DNA of 64,000 nt from NCBI RefSeq assembly GCF_023073415.1, contig NZ_JADPJL010000023.1, positions 213,859-277,858 on the forward strand, given 5' to 3'. Both the position numbers and the translations under genes were made by a program. How positions within the stretch are numbered: the stretch's first letter is position 1; every line of letters begins with the position of its first letter. Origin of the DNA: Bradyrhizobium sp. 190 (GTDB taxonomy: Bacteria; Pseudomonadota; Alphaproteobacteria; Rhizobiales; Xanthobacteraceae). This document shows positions 26,688 to 35,668 of this stretch, one piece after another. A model generated the notes under the pieces. It was not told the origin of the DNA. It searched no databases and saw only the letters and a list, made by a program, of their open reading frames with translations.

Positions 26688-26811
26688 GTAGGGTGGGCAA
26701 AGGCGCACTTTGCGCCGTGCCCACCATCTATCCAGTTGCACGCTTGATGGTGGGCACGCTTCCGCCTTCGCTCTTCGAGCTACGGCGGACAAGTCGCTTT
26801 GCCCACCCTAC
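26688..26811. repeat. Palindromic repeat, family A (copy A2)
   Basis: Same ends as A1 (GTAGGGTGGGCAAAG and CTTTGCCCACCCTAC) with a longer centre that includes GGTGGGCACGCTTCCGCC. It lies 5 bases from the glutamine-synthetase tail copy and converges on the TetR gene end. Confidence 0.9.
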
Positions 26812-26835
26812 GGATATGGCGAAGCAGGCCGTCAC

Positions 26836-27411
26836 TCACCGCGAAGAGCCGCGCAGCAGTCGCTTCGCCGCTTCGGCCGCGGCCGCCGCATAGGTTCGAT
26901 CACCGTGCACCAGCATCAAGGAGATCGCGCCCTCGGAGAGCAACCAGATCTCGCGCGCACGGCGGTGGGCGTCCCGGACCCCGGCTCGCTTCAGCAAGTC
27001 ACCGAAATGAGTTTCAAGCTGCGCCTTGTGCCGACGTGCGATCGCGCGTGCGGGGTGGCCGGGTAGATCAGCCAATTCGATGACCAGTCTGGTAAATCCC
27101 GAGCCGGCCCATCGCGGCTTGTCCGCCCATACCGCGAGATCACGAAACAGGCCATCGACAATCGCGGACGGCGACCCGGTTAGCTGATCGCCAAATGTCT
27201 TGAACGCGGCCAAGGCTAATTCATTCTGGGTTTCGAGCACGGCCGCGAGCAGTTGATCCTTGCTTTGAAAATGATTGTACAGCGTTCGCTTCGTGACCGT
27301 CGTGGCCGATGCAATTTCGTCCATGCTCACGCGGCTGTATCCGCGCTGGCGAAACAGCACGTAGGCGGCGGCAAGGATGCGCTGTCGTGTCGATTCTGCA
27401 GATCGCGCCAT
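26836..27411 (-). CDS. TetR-family regulator
   Basis: A 191-aa regulator. The N-terminal HTH reads QRILAAAYVLFRQRGYSRVS, then TKRTLYNHFQSKDQLL; the ligand domain (about 70-190) is unremarkable. AGAGG precedes the ATG. It is divergent from the mandelate-racemase-like gene, 151 bases apart, and likely regulates it. The shared region contains ACCGGT but no long palindrome. Confidence 0.9.
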   Translation of the reverse strand: MARSAESTRQRILAAAYVLFRQRGYSRVSMDEIASATTVTKRTLYNHFQSKDQLLAAVLETQNELALAAFKTFGDQLTGSPSAIVDGLFRDLAVWADKPRWAGSGFTRLVIELADLPGHPARAIARRHKAQLETHFGDLLKRAGVRDAHRRAREIWLLSEGAISLMLVHGDRTYAAAAAEAAKRLLRGSSR

Positions 27412-27562
27412 GCAGTGACCTCTGCTTAAGTATACCGGTTAGTGAATTTACATCGATTGCAAGAGCAGTTGGAATGGCATCCGGGACCTTTTCAGCGCCG
27501 CTGCGCGAGCTTCCCTGGATCAATTTCGCCGTCAGTTTTGGCGAGCTCCGAAAGCAATCGTC

Positions 27563-28660
27563 ATGCCCGAATCGTTGACGTTCAGAGAAATCAAGGCTCG
27601 TCCGGTGGTGCTCAAGCTCAAGCGGCCTGTGGTCGCGCGCATCGTCACGATATCGGAGTGGCCGATCATTCTCATCGATCTCATGACGGAGCAGGGCATT
27701 GTAGGACGGAGCTATCTCGAGCCGTACATCGTGAAATCGATGCGATATCTGGTCCCGGCACTTCATGATTTCAGCGAGATGCTCAAAGGCCGAAGCGTGG
27801 CGCCTCTCGAGCTCTTCGAGGCGGCGCGCAAATCCCTACACTTCGTCGGCTATGAAGGGTTGTCCATGATTGCGGCGTCTGGCCTCGACATGGCCGCGTG
27901 GGATGCGCTGGCGAAAGCTGCAAATAAGCCGCTCTGCGTGCTGTTGGGCGGGACGGTCGGCGCCGTGAGATCATACAACAGCAACGGCCTTTGGCTTAAA
28001 GAGCCGGCCGAGGTCGCCGCTGAAGCTTTGGAGTTGCGGGACGAGGGAGGGTTCTCCGCCCTAAAATTGCGGCTCGGCAGAAGCAACCCGCGCGATGATC
28101 TGGCTACGCTCGACGCTGTTCGCAAAGCGGTCGGTGGTGGCATGCATTTGATGGTTGACTACAACCAGGGACTAAATCTCGCTGAAGCCATCGAGCGGTG
28201 CCACATGATCGACGACCATGGCCTCGACTGGATCGAAGAACCTATCGTCTACGACAATCTCGACGGACATGCCCAATTGGCGGCAGAGCTGAAGACGCCG
28301 ATCCAGATCGGTGAGAACTTCTATGGTCCACGAGAGATGCACAAGGCGATCCAGAAGAAGGCTTGTGACCTGGTGATGCCGGATTTCATGCGCATTGGCG
28401 GTGTGACCGGCTGGATGCGTGCGGCAGCGATCGCCGGTGTCGCGGGCGTGCCGATATCCACGCATCTTTACCCTGAAGTCGCCGCTCACGTCATGCGGGC
28501 GACAGAGACCGCGCATTGGCTGGAGTGGCAGGATTGGGCTGATCCGATCCTCCTGAATCCATATGAGATCAAGGATGGCATGTTGCAGATTCCCGATCTG
28601 CCTGGCGTCGGCCTGGAATGGGACGAGAAAGCCGTGGCGCGCAATCTGGCAAGCCTTTAG
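27563..28660 (+). CDS. Mandelate-racemase-like enolase-superfamily enzyme
   Basis: A 365-aa enzyme that aligns, from my memory of Pseudomonas putida mandelate racemase, with a constant offset of four residues. Metal ligands are Asp199, Glu225 and Glu251; the dyad is Asp274 (MPDFMRIGGVTG) and His301 (STHLYPE), and the electrophilic Glu is Glu321 (AHWLE). Lys164 is kept as Lys168, but Lys166, the base for the S side, is Arg170 (ALKLRLG). The enzyme should abstract an alpha-proton from a 2-hydroxy acid. Whether it racemises mandelate, works one way only or dehydrates an acid sugar is open. Aromatic context favours a mandelate-like substrate. Confidence 0.85.
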   Translation: MPESLTFREIKARPVVLKLKRPVVARIVTISEWPIILIDLMTEQGIVGRSYLEPYIVKSMRYLVPALHDFSEMLKGRSVAPLELFEAARKSLHFVGYEGLSMIAASGLDMAAWDALAKAANKPLCVLLGGTVGAVRSYNSNGLWLKEPAEVAAEALELRDEGGFSALKLRLGRSNPRDDLATLDAVRKAVGGGMHLMVDYNQGLNLAEAIERCHMIDDHGLDWIEEPIVYDNLDGHAQLAAELKTPIQIGENFYGPREMHKAIQKKACDLVMPDFMRIGGVTGWMRAAAIAGVAGVPISTHLYPEVAAHVMRATETAHWLEWQDWADPILLNPYEIKDGMLQIPDLPGVGLEWDEKAVARNLASL

Positions 28661-28715
28661 CGGCAATACGCCTTACCCCAACCCCTACGATTCCCGAGGA
28701 TTGAGCTATCTCTGC

Positions 28716-28838
28716 CGTCGTCCCTGCGAACGCAGGGACCCATACGCCGCGGCCGTTGTTATTTAAGGCGGTGGTCGATGGTCTTCCTCTAATTACTGGC
28801 GTCGGTGGTTATGGGTCCCTGCGTTCGCAGGGACGACG
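28716..28838. repeat. Palindromic repeat, family B (copy B3)
   Basis: CGTCGTCCCTGCGAACGCAG and its exact inverse at the right end. It stands between the converging mandelate-racemase-like and glutamine-synthetase-like genes; 13 bases separate it from the 36-base segment copied at 26648. Confidence 0.9.
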
Positions 28839-28853
28839 AGAGAGCGCCACTCC

Positions 28854-30290
28854 TCAAAACATCTCGAAATATTCGCGGTGCTCCCAGTCCGAGACCTCGG
28901 CTTGAAACCGCTCGATCTCGGCGTTCTTGATGTGGACGTAATAATCCACGAACTCGGGCCCGAACGCCCCGCGGAAGAACGGATCGTCCTGCAGCGCGAA
29001 CACCGCCTCGCGCAGGCTCTTCGGCAACAGCGCGGCCTTCGTCTCGTAGGGCGTATCCGCCGACGGCCCCGGATCGAGCTTGCGATCGACGCCGTCGAGG
29101 CCGGAGAGGATTTGCGAAGCCATGTAGAGATAGGGATTGGCCGCGGGCTCGCCGATGCGGTTTTCCAGCCGCGTCGCGGCGTCACCTGCGCCGCCGAGCA
29201 CGCGGATCATGACGCCGCGGTTGTCGCGGCCCCAGATCGCGCGATCGGGCGCAAGCGAGTAGGAACGGTAGCGCTTGTAGCCGTTGATGGTCGGTGTCGT
29301 GAATACGGTCGAAGCGCGGGCGTGCTCCAGTAATCCGGCGAGATAATGCTTGGCGAACGGGTTCAGCGCCTCGCCGCCGTCCTTGGCCATGAACGCGTTC
29401 TCGCCGCTCGCGCGCGACACCAGCGATTGATGCAGGTGCCAGCCGGACGCAAAAACATTCGGCAGTTTCGGCCGGCACATGAAGGTGGCGTGATAGCCGT
29501 GGCGGCGGGCGATCTGCTTCACGGCCGAGCGGAACAGCACCATGTTGTCGGCAGGCGTAAGTCCCTTGGTCGGCGCAAAAGTGAATTCGCACTGGCTCGG
29601 GCCGAACTCGACTTCGACCGACCGCAACGGCAGGCCGAGCGCCAGCACGTCGCGGCGGATGATTTCCAGCGCCGGCTCCATCTGGTCGTAACGCTGCTCG
29701 GTCAGGTATTGGTAGCCGTGCGACAGCAGGCTGACGGACGGCGGACTGCCGGGCTGGCCGGCATCCTCCGGCGCCATGTGGGGATCTTCCAGCTTGAAGA
29801 GGTGGAATTCGACCTCGAGCCCCGCGACGAAATCGTAGCCGCGGCCTCCCAGTTGTTCGAGCACCTTGCGATAGAGATGCCGCGTGGCGAACGGCACCGG
29901 ACGGCCATCGCTGAAATGGAGGTCGCACAGCAGCCAGCCTGTCGTCGGCGCCCAGGGCAGCACGCGAAAGGTGGTTGGGTCCGCGACCATCAGGACGTCG
30001 GCGGCGCCCTCCATCTCCTTCATGCCAAAACCGCCGCCGGCCGTGAACACCGGAAACACCGTCTTGTGCGAGGTGTCCTTGGCGAGCATCGTGGTGGTGA
30101 TGGAGCAGCCGCTCTCCAGCGACGCCAACGCTTCGCCAGCCACCAGCGTCTTGCCGCGCAGAATGCCGTGCTGATCGGGGAATGAGAGCCTGATGACTTC
30201 GAGATTTTTTTCTTCGACGATCTTGCGCAGGCGGCTGGCTGCCTCCTGCTGTTCTTTCGACCAGAGACCGTGACGTTCAACGAAACTCAA
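28854..30290 (-). CDS. Glutamine-synthetase-like ligase (GS/PuuA superfamily)
   Basis: A 478-aa member of the glutamine synthetase superfamily. GLEVEFHLF corresponds to the metal-binding Glu motif, FTTPTINGYKRY to the substrate/His loop and NPYLYMASQILSGLDG to the C-terminal active-site segment. The sequence is unlike housekeeping GlnA and closer to gamma-glutamyl-polyamine or gamma-glutamyl-amide synthetases. It lies downstream of a Rieske oxygenase on the same strand (142 bases apart, with a repeat between). Such GS-like proteins act with Rieske oxygenases in aniline and isopropylamine breakdown, so an amine substrate is conceivable. The ATG at 30290 follows no strong ribosome site. Confidence 0.85.
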   Translation of the reverse strand: MSFVERHGLWSKEQQEAASRLRKIVEEKNLEVIRLSFPDQHGILRGKTLVAGEALASLESGCSITTTMLAKDTSHKTVFPVFTAGGGFGMKEMEGAADVLMVADPTTFRVLPWAPTTGWLLCDLHFSDGRPVPFATRHLYRKVLEQLGGRGYDFVAGLEVEFHLFKLEDPHMAPEDAGQPGSPPSVSLLSHGYQYLTEQRYDQMEPALEIIRRDVLALGLPLRSVEVEFGPSQCEFTFAPTKGLTPADNMVLFRSAVKQIARRHGYHATFMCRPKLPNVFASGWHLHQSLVSRASGENAFMAKDGGEALNPFAKHYLAGLLEHARASTVFTTPTINGYKRYRSYSLAPDRAIWGRDNRGVMIRVLGGAGDAATRLENRIGEPAANPYLYMASQILSGLDGVDRKLDPGPSADTPYETKAALLPKSLREAVFALQDDPFFRGAFGPEFVDYYVHIKNAEIERFQAEVSDWEHREYFEMF

Positions 30291-30342
30291 CGCGCGGCTC
30301 CTGCGAGTCTGAATTGAAGCATTGGAATAGCGCTATATCGGC

Positions 30343-30420
30343 CGTCATTGCGAGCGCAGCGAAGCAATCCATAGTGCCGCAAGCGTTCGCATGGATTGCT
30401 TCGCTTCGCTCGCAATGACG
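30343..30420. repeat. Palindromic repeat, family E
   Basis: CGTCATTGCGAGCGCAGCGA and its inverse TCGCTCGCAATGACG at the right, with GCAATCCA/TGGATTGC inside. One copy only in the window. It separates the Rieske and glutamine-synthetase-like genes. I recall this sequence as a frequent dispersed repeat in Bradyrhizobium and relatives. Confidence 0.85.
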
Positions 30421-30432
30421 GGGAGGGAGCCG

Positions 30433-31791
30433 TCATTCGGCCGCCGACAAATGCCGGATCTTGCCGGCGATCTCCGTCGGCACCGGCGCAGCCCATGGCG
30501 CGCCGCGGCGGCGCTTGACGTCGACTTCCATCCAGTAGATTTCCCAGCCGCGCGTCGGCCCGATGCCGTCCATCGTCGCCGGGCCCTGGATGCTGCGCGC
30601 ATGCGCGGCGTCGAGGAACATGAACGGCTTCTCGCCGCCTACCACCTTTTCGATCTCCTGCCGCAGCAGGCGGCGATATTGCACGATCGCCTTGTCCGAG
30701 GTGCCCAAATGCTCGTTGGTGCGATCCTGGATCGCGCCCATCGATTCCACGGCCCACTGGTCGTGGACGTTGATGTCGGTCCCCATGCCGGTATAGGTTT
30801 CGGTCGCCTGTTCGTGCGGATCGAAGCCGTAATCGTTGCTCTTGTTCTTGCGCGACGTGTAATCCGGCAGCTCGTACAATTCGAGGCGCTGGTCGCGCAT
30901 CTTCTTCTTGTCGACCGGCGCCGTGTAGCTGGTGAAGATCGCATACCAGTAGCAGTTCTCGTCATCAACGGGCACATGCCACTGCGTGATCGTCATCTCC
31001 TGACTCATCGGGATGACGAAGCCGTGCGGGAAGAGCTGGTTGGTGACGCGCACATGCGTCCGTTCCTCGTCGATCTGACGCAGCGCGATCAGGCGAAGGC
31101 CGTATTCGGTGTGCTCGACATTGATGATCGGGTTGTCGTATTCGCGCAAAATCTTCGTCATCGGCATGTCGCTTCCGGCGGAAGCGCCGCGGAACTGCTT
31201 GCCATAGGCAGTGGACGTGTCCTCGTCCTCGAAGAAGCGATGCAGGAAGGAAGCGTGCGCCGGATCGATGCCGACTTCGAGCGCCTGCAGCCAGTTGCAA
31301 TTGATGTGGCCCTTGAACGCAAACGTGTGGCTGTCGGGCGCGACAAAGCAGTCGATCTCCGGAAACGCCGGCGGTTCGCCTTCGCCCAGATAAGCCCAGA
31401 GGATGCCGCTCTTCTCGACCACGGGATAGGAGCGCTGCCGGATGCCCTGGCACAGCTTTGAGTCCTTTGGCTCGGCGGGCGTTTCCAGACATTGGCCTGA
31501 TACATCGAACAGCCAGCCATGGAAGGCGCAACGTAGCCCGCCATTCTCCAGCCGGCCGAAGGCGAGGTCGGCGCCGCGATGCGCGCAGTGGCGGTCGATC
31601 AGGCCGTAGCGGCCTTCCTCGTCGCGAAACAGCACCAGGTCCTCGCCGAGCAGTTTGACGGCCTTGACCGGCCGTGGTCCCTGCAGCTCATCCACCAGCG
31701 CCGTCGGTTGCCAATACATCCGCATCAGCTTGCCGCAGGGGTCCTTGCGCCCGGTGCGGGTAATCAGGTCGTTCGCTTCCTGGCTCATCAT
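30433..31791 (-). CDS. Rieske aromatic-ring-hydroxylating oxygenase, alpha subunit
   Basis: A 452-aa oxygenase component, phthalate-4,5-dioxygenase-like (monomeric-alpha, type IA). The Rieske [2Fe-2S] ligands are Cys69-X-His71 and Cys88-X2-His91 (CAFHGW). The non-heme iron ligands are Asp176-x2-His179-x4-His184 (VGIDPAHASFLHR), though the third ligand Asp could also be further on. It may hydroxylate or O-demethylate an aromatic acid. No reductase or ferredoxin gene is adjacent. The start is at one of two tandem ATGs (31791 or 31788). It is divergent from an IclR regulator, 97 bases apart. Confidence 0.9.
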   Translation of the reverse strand: MMSQEANDLITRTGRKDPCGKLMRMYWQPTALVDELQGPRPVKAVKLLGEDLVLFRDEEGRYGLIDRHCAHRGADLAFGRLENGGLRCAFHGWLFDVSGQCLETPAEPKDSKLCQGIRQRSYPVVEKSGILWAYLGEGEPPAFPEIDCFVAPDSHTFAFKGHINCNWLQALEVGIDPAHASFLHRFFEDEDTSTAYGKQFRGASAGSDMPMTKILREYDNPIINVEHTEYGLRLIALRQIDEERTHVRVTNQLFPHGFVIPMSQEMTITQWHVPVDDENCYWYAIFTSYTAPVDKKKMRDQRLELYELPDYTSRKNKSNDYGFDPHEQATETYTGMGTDINVHDQWAVESMGAIQDRTNEHLGTSDKAIVQYRRLLRQEIEKVVGGEKPFMFLDAAHARSIQGPATMDGIGPTRGWEIYWMEVDVKRRRGAPWAAPVPTEIAGKIRHLSAAE

Positions 31792-31888
31792 GGCGAGGAT
31801 CTCCGCATATCAGATTTGTTCGCCTATTGAACTTCTGTGCGATTTTAACGTAGGCTTAGCGTTAGGCAAGCGGATTATGGAGGCAGCG

Positions 31889-32680
31889 ATGCCGAAGCTT
31901 AAGCGCGTGGGGGACGCAGACAACCGCGGCGCGACCGATTTCATCGAAAGCCTCGATCGCGGCTTGCGCGTGCTGGAGGTGTTCGGTGGCAGCCGGCAGC
32001 CCATGACGTTGAGCGATCTCGCCAAGGCCGCCGACCTGCCGCGCGCCACCGCGCGGCGGATTCTCTTCACGCTGGAGCGCGCCGGCTTCGTCACGACCGA
32101 CGGCAAGCTGTTCCGCCTGATGCCGCGCGTGCTGGTACTCGCCTCAAGCTATCTCGCTTCCAACCATGTGGTCTCGGTGCTGCAGCCTGCGCTCGACCGG
32201 CTGTCGGGCGAGGCGCAGGAAATTTCGTCGATGGCGATCCTCGACGGCAACGACGTCGTCTTCATCGCCCGCGCCAGCCCGACGCGGATATTTTCCGCGG
32301 GCATCGATATCGGCTACCGGTTGCCGGCCTTCTGCACCTCGGTCGGCCGGCTCCTGCTGTCGCGATTGCCCGACGACGAACTGGCCGCGGCGCTCGACAA
32401 AATGGACCTCGCACCGCTCACGCCGTTCACCGTCACCGACAGGAAGCTGCTGCAAAAGACTGTTATCGCCGATCGCGCCCAGGGTTATTCGCTGGTCGAT
32501 CGCGAAGCCGAGCCGGGATTTCGTTCGATCTCGGTGCCGGTCCGCCGCTATGACGGTGGAATTGTCGCCGCCATCAACATGGGCGCGCATGTCGACCGGG
32601 TATCATCAGCCGAGATGGTCGAACGCTTCCTGCCGCGTTTGCGTGAGGCGGCCGCCTCGGTGAAGTCGATGCTGGTGTGA
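31889..32680 (+). CDS. IclR-family regulator (PcaR/PobR-like)
   Basis: A 263-aa regulator with N-terminal winged HTH (SLDRGLRVLEVFGG, LSDLAKAADLPRATARRILFTL) and C-terminal IclR effector domain (about 95-260; DREAEPGFRSISVPV). The spacing resembles the PcaU/PcaR/PobR branch, which senses aromatic acids. GGAGG stands 5 bases before the ATG at 31889; earlier in-frame starts are rejected. It is divergent from the Rieske gene and likely controls it. Confidence 0.9.
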   Translation: MPKLKRVGDADNRGATDFIESLDRGLRVLEVFGGSRQPMTLSDLAKAADLPRATARRILFTLERAGFVTTDGKLFRLMPRVLVLASSYLASNHVVSVLQPALDRLSGEAQEISSMAILDGNDVVFIARASPTRIFSAGIDIGYRLPAFCTSVGRLLLSRLPDDELAAALDKMDLAPLTPFTVTDRKLLQKTVIADRAQGYSLVDREAEPGFRSISVPVRRYDGGIVAAINMGAHVDRVSSAEMVERFLPRLREAAASVKSMLV

Positions 32681-32683
32681 CGA

Positions 32684-33172
32684 ATGATTGTCCGACTTGA
32701 AACGCCCGGCGACGTTGCGGCGATCCGCATCGTTGAAGAAATCGCGTTTGGCCAGTCGGCCGAAGCCCAGTTGGTCGACGATCTGCGCGCTGCGGGCGAT
32801 TCAGTTTTCTCGCTGGTTGCCGTTGATGACGGGACGGTCGTTGGCCATGCCCTGTTTTCACGGATGGAGGCACCATTTCCTGCGCTGGCGCTCGGCCCGG
32901 TCGCGGTACTCCATGAGCACCGGCGGACAGGTTTTGGCAGCCGGTTGATCCGCCAGGGCATCGCCCGCAGCGAAGCCGCCGGGTGGCAGGGAATCTTCGT
33001 CCTCGGCGATCCCGCCTTCTATCGGCGTTTCGGATTCGATGCCGGCAAGGCGAGCGGCTTTATCTCACCCTATGCCGGACCGCATCTGATGGCGCTGCCT
33101 GTTGGGCGGAGCGAACTTCCGACAGATACGGGAATCGTTCAGCATGCTCCGGCCTTCGCAAAGCTCGGCTAG
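32684..33172 (+). CDS. GNAT-family N-acetyltransferase
   Basis: A 162-aa acetyltransferase of the YhbS-like group. The acetyl-CoA motif is HRRTGFGSRLIRQG (about residues 79-92), and YRRFGFDAG is the usual C-terminal segment. It starts 3 bases after the IclR stop and may be coexpressed, though a functional link is doubtful. Substrate unknown. Confidence 0.85.
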   Translation: MIVRLETPGDVAAIRIVEEIAFGQSAEAQLVDDLRAAGDSVFSLVAVDDGTVVGHALFSRMEAPFPALALGPVAVLHEHRRTGFGSRLIRQGIARSEAAGWQGIFVLGDPAFYRRFGFDAGKASGFISPYAGPHLMALPVGRSELPTDTGIVQHAPAFAKLG

Positions 33173-33726
33173 GAGAGGTTTGGCGGATGTGCCTGGGTGT
33201 TGAGCCCAAAGTGTTGAATGATGGCCTGCGCCGCCGCCTCCGCAGAATTCGCCTCCGTATCGAGCGCAAGCGAATCGCGTCGCGGTACCGCCGTGAAGTC
33301 GTAGCTGTCGAGATAGTTCGCCAAGCCCTCTGCTGACGCTATCTTCCGGCGCTCGACCCGGTCGGAATTGCCGACCCGCCGCATCGCTTCTTCCCGCGCG
33401 CAATGCAGGAAGACCGGCAGTAGTTCACCACCGTGTCGGTTCATGATCTCCTCAAACCTATCGAACTGCTCACGGTCGTCAGGTTCGACGTAACAGAAGG
33501 TTGTGACCAGCAGCGGCACGCGATGTTCGGCGGCAGTATTGAGGGCCGAACATCGGACGTCATGGACAAGCTCCCAGAATCCGGGCGCACCGAAATCGAA
33601 GATCGTGAGCGCCAGATCGATGGCGGCGTGATTGTCCATCAGCCGCCCCGGCACGATCCGGAGCAGCGCTTTTGCTACCGTCAGCTTGCCGACCGCGGGC
33701 GAACCATGGAGAAAAAGCAGCTTCAT
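33169..33726 (-). CDS. P-loop kinase-like protein (AAA/shikimate-kinase-like)
   Basis: A 185-aa protein with Walker A GSPAVGKLT at residues 8-16 and Asp/Arg features (FDRFEEIMNRHGGELLPVFL) of small P-loop kinases. It overlaps the tail-to-tail GNAT gene by 4 bases. Neither the substrate nor an operon context is visible; it could be a nucleotide or sugar kinase or simply an ATPase. Confidence 0.8.
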   Translation of the reverse strand: MKLLFLHGSPAVGKLTVAKALLRIVPGRLMDNHAAIDLALTIFDFGAPGFWELVHDVRCSALNTAAEHRVPLLVTTFCYVEPDDREQFDRFEEIMNRHGGELLPVFLHCAREEAMRRVGNSDRVERRKIASAEGLANYLDSYDFTAVPRRDSLALDTEANSAEAAAQAIIQHFGLNTQAHPPNLS

Positions 33727-33901
33727 GGGCGATCAGTATCGCGAAAGTCCGGTCCGCGGGAACCGGTTATGATGACGCCGTGAAATAATTTTTCAGGCGG
33801 CCCATGAACGCGGTCGGCCGCGGCGTGCATCTGATCGCGCCAAAACGCTATCTCGTGTTCCACGAGGAAGTCTGCCGGATGCCGATATCTGATCAGGCGC
33901 G

Positions 33902-34132
33902 CTATGGAGAGGGCAAGCGCTTGAGCGCGGCTTCGACCGCTTCGAACTTGGCGACGATCTGCGGGGTCACGACATAGCGAAGGATGCCGGCGACCGACAG
34001 GCCGACGAGCATTGCGACGATCGTGTACTGCGCCATCAACACCAGCAAAACCCAACGCAGCCGGCGCCGCCGGACTTTCGGCGGCTTGGCGGCGGCGAGG
34101 AGGAGGGCGTCTTCGCCTTCAACCGTACTCAT
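33902..34132 (-). CDS. Small single-pass membrane protein, 76 aa
   Basis: After a cytoplasmic-looking N-terminus rich in Arg (KPPKVRRRRLRW) comes one hydrophobic helix (WVLLVLMAQYTIVAMLVGLS). The C-terminal tail is helical (AKFEAVEAALKRL). It is 5 bases downstream of the PilZ gene on the same strand and probably cotranscribed. I do not recognise the family. Confidence 0.65.
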   Translation of the reverse strand: MSTVEGEDALLLAAAKPPKVRRRRLRWVLLVLMAQYTIVAMLVGLSVAGILRYVVTPQIVAKFEAVEAALKRLPSP

Positions 34133-34137
34133 GCGGC

Positions 34138-34497
34138 CTAGTGCTCGGACAGGATCTGATCGAGGCGCGACTTCAGCGGCCGGTTGGCACGCTCGCTGGT
34201 CCGGAGCTTGCGCGCCCAGTCCAGAGAAACCACGTCGCCCATTTCGCGCTCTTCGGAAAACATCAGGCCCGCTGCGTTCTGATCGCGCCAGACAAGGCGG
34301 GCCGGACAGGAAAGTCCCCTGCGCGCGACTTCGAAATCGACCCGGTCGGGCACGATGGCCGAATTCTCGAATTCTATTTTCGCGCCGCGTTGGCTGAAAT
34401 TGCGCACGACGCAGTCAAGCGTCGAGTTGCGGGCGTTGAACGCGACCATTCCGCCGTAATAGACGCGGTTTCTGGGAAATTGACGGCGCTCCAACAT
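34138..34497 (-). CDS. PilZ-domain protein (c-di-GMP binding)
   Basis: A 119-aa single PilZ domain. RRQFPRNRV holds the RxxxR motif and NFSQRGAKIE the (D/N)xSxxG motif, both needed for c-di-GMP binding. GGAGGA precedes the ATG at 34497; an upstream in-frame ATG at 34515 is inside that site. A downstream small membrane protein gene may be its partner. The target of the signal is unknown. Confidence 0.88.
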   Translation of the reverse strand: MLERRQFPRNRVYYGGMVAFNARNSTLDCVVRNFSQRGAKIEFENSAIVPDRVDFEVARRGLSCPARLVWRDQNAAGLMFSEEREMGDVVSLDWARKLRTSERANRPLKSRLDQILSEH

Positions 34498-34670
34498 GAT
34501 TTGTCCTCCATGCAATTAACGATTTGGTAACACACTTTGAGGGTGTGTTGCTGCAGGAATGCGCATGGAACTTGTGCGGTGGTTAACGGTAGCGCTCGTT
34601 CCCGACCACAATCGTACAGCTCAGCATCGCCCAAGCTCAGGCGTTGCAGGTTGTCGTTCCGCCGAAATAT

Positions 34671-35576
34671 TCAGGAGACCGCGCTGTGCAGTCCGAACGC
34701 GTGCTTGTCATGCAGCACCGGAGCCACCGCATCGCTGAGCCGCGCTGCAGCGGCATCGACGGAGAGCCCTGCGGTATCGACCACGGCAGAGGCGCGGGCG
34801 TAGAGCGGTTCGCGGCTGACCAGGATGTTGCGCAGCTCCGCCATCGCCGAACGATCGTCCGCCATCGGGCGCAAATCACCCTGGCCGCGGACGCGGGCCA
34901 TGTGCTCTTCCGGCTCGGCCTTGAGCCAGATGGTGTAGAACGACGACAGGATCAGGTCGAACGTCAACGGCTCGGAGACAATGCCGCCGCCGGTCGCCAG
35001 CACCATCAGCTCTTTCCGCGCCAGCAACTGGCTCAGCGCCGCCTGCTCCATGCGGCGAAAGCCTTCCTGGCCGTAGAGGGCGATGATCTCGGCGACGGAT
35101 AATCCGTTCTGCGCCTCGACCTCCTTGTTCAGTTCGACGAACTTCCAGCCGATCTTCTTCGCCAGCATCTTGCCAAGGGTGGATTTGCCGGCGCCGCGCA
35201 GGCCGATCAAGGCGATGCCGGCGAACGAAATCCGTCGTTGCGCCGACATGCCGCCTCCGGCGAGCGCATCCTTGGCCTGCGCGATCTGGGCGGGTGTTGC
35301 CTTGCGCAGGAGGTCGCGAATGACCGCCCAATCCGGCGCCGGCTCGGCGGAAGGAATCAGGTCTTCCAGATGCGCGCCCATCGCGGTCGACACGCGCCGC
35401 AGCAGCACGATCGAGACGTTGCCCTTGCCGCTTTCGAGCTGCGCGATATAGCGCTCGGAAATTCCCGACACCTTGGCGAGCACTTTTCGCGACATGCCGC
35501 GAAGGGCGCGCATGGTGCGCACACGCTGGCCAAGCTGCTCGAGAAAGCCGGTTTCGGGGTCGCTGGCCTCGGTCAA
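34671..35576 (-). CDS. boxR: BoxR/BzdR-type regulator (HTH plus shikimate-kinase-like domain)
   Basis: A 301-aa repressor. Residues 15-72 are an XRE-type HTH (MRALRGMSRKVLAKVSGIS, ERYIAQLESGKGNVS). A linker follows, then a shikimate-kinase-like domain from about 115 with P-loop GLRGAGKST (125-133). BzdR/BoxR proteins use that domain to bind benzoyl-CoA, which releases repression. It is divergent from benzoate-CoA ligase. A TGCA-N6-TGCA motif, the BzdR/BoxR recognition pattern, lies before boxC at 38863. The start is TTG with GAGG before it; the first ATG is too far inside the HTH. Confidence 0.92.
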   Translation of the reverse strand: MTEASDPETGFLEQLGQRVRTMRALRGMSRKVLAKVSGISERYIAQLESGKGNVSIVLLRRVSTAMGAHLEDLIPSAEPAPDWAVIRDLLRKATPAQIAQAKDALAGGGMSAQRRISFAGIALIGLRGAGKSTLGKMLAKKIGWKFVELNKEVEAQNGLSVAEIIALYGQEGFRRMEQAALSQLLARKELMVLATGGGIVSEPLTFDLILSSFYTIWLKAEPEEHMARVRGQGDLRPMADDRSAMAELRNILVSREPLYARASAVVDTAGLSVDAAAARLSDAVAPVLHDKHAFGLHSAVS

Positions 35577-35668
35577 GTTGCCTCGTTCGGCTTTGCCTGT
35601 AGTTGGATGCCTTTCGGAAACATAATGCCGATGAGGATTGACAGCAAGCGCCGCTGGTGTCTTTGTAT

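Noticed and set aside
26520..28838. Possible CRISPR or composite transposon bounded by repeats B2 and B3
   Set aside because: There are no regularly spaced short repeats and no transposase gene; the repeats are palindromes found throughout the window.
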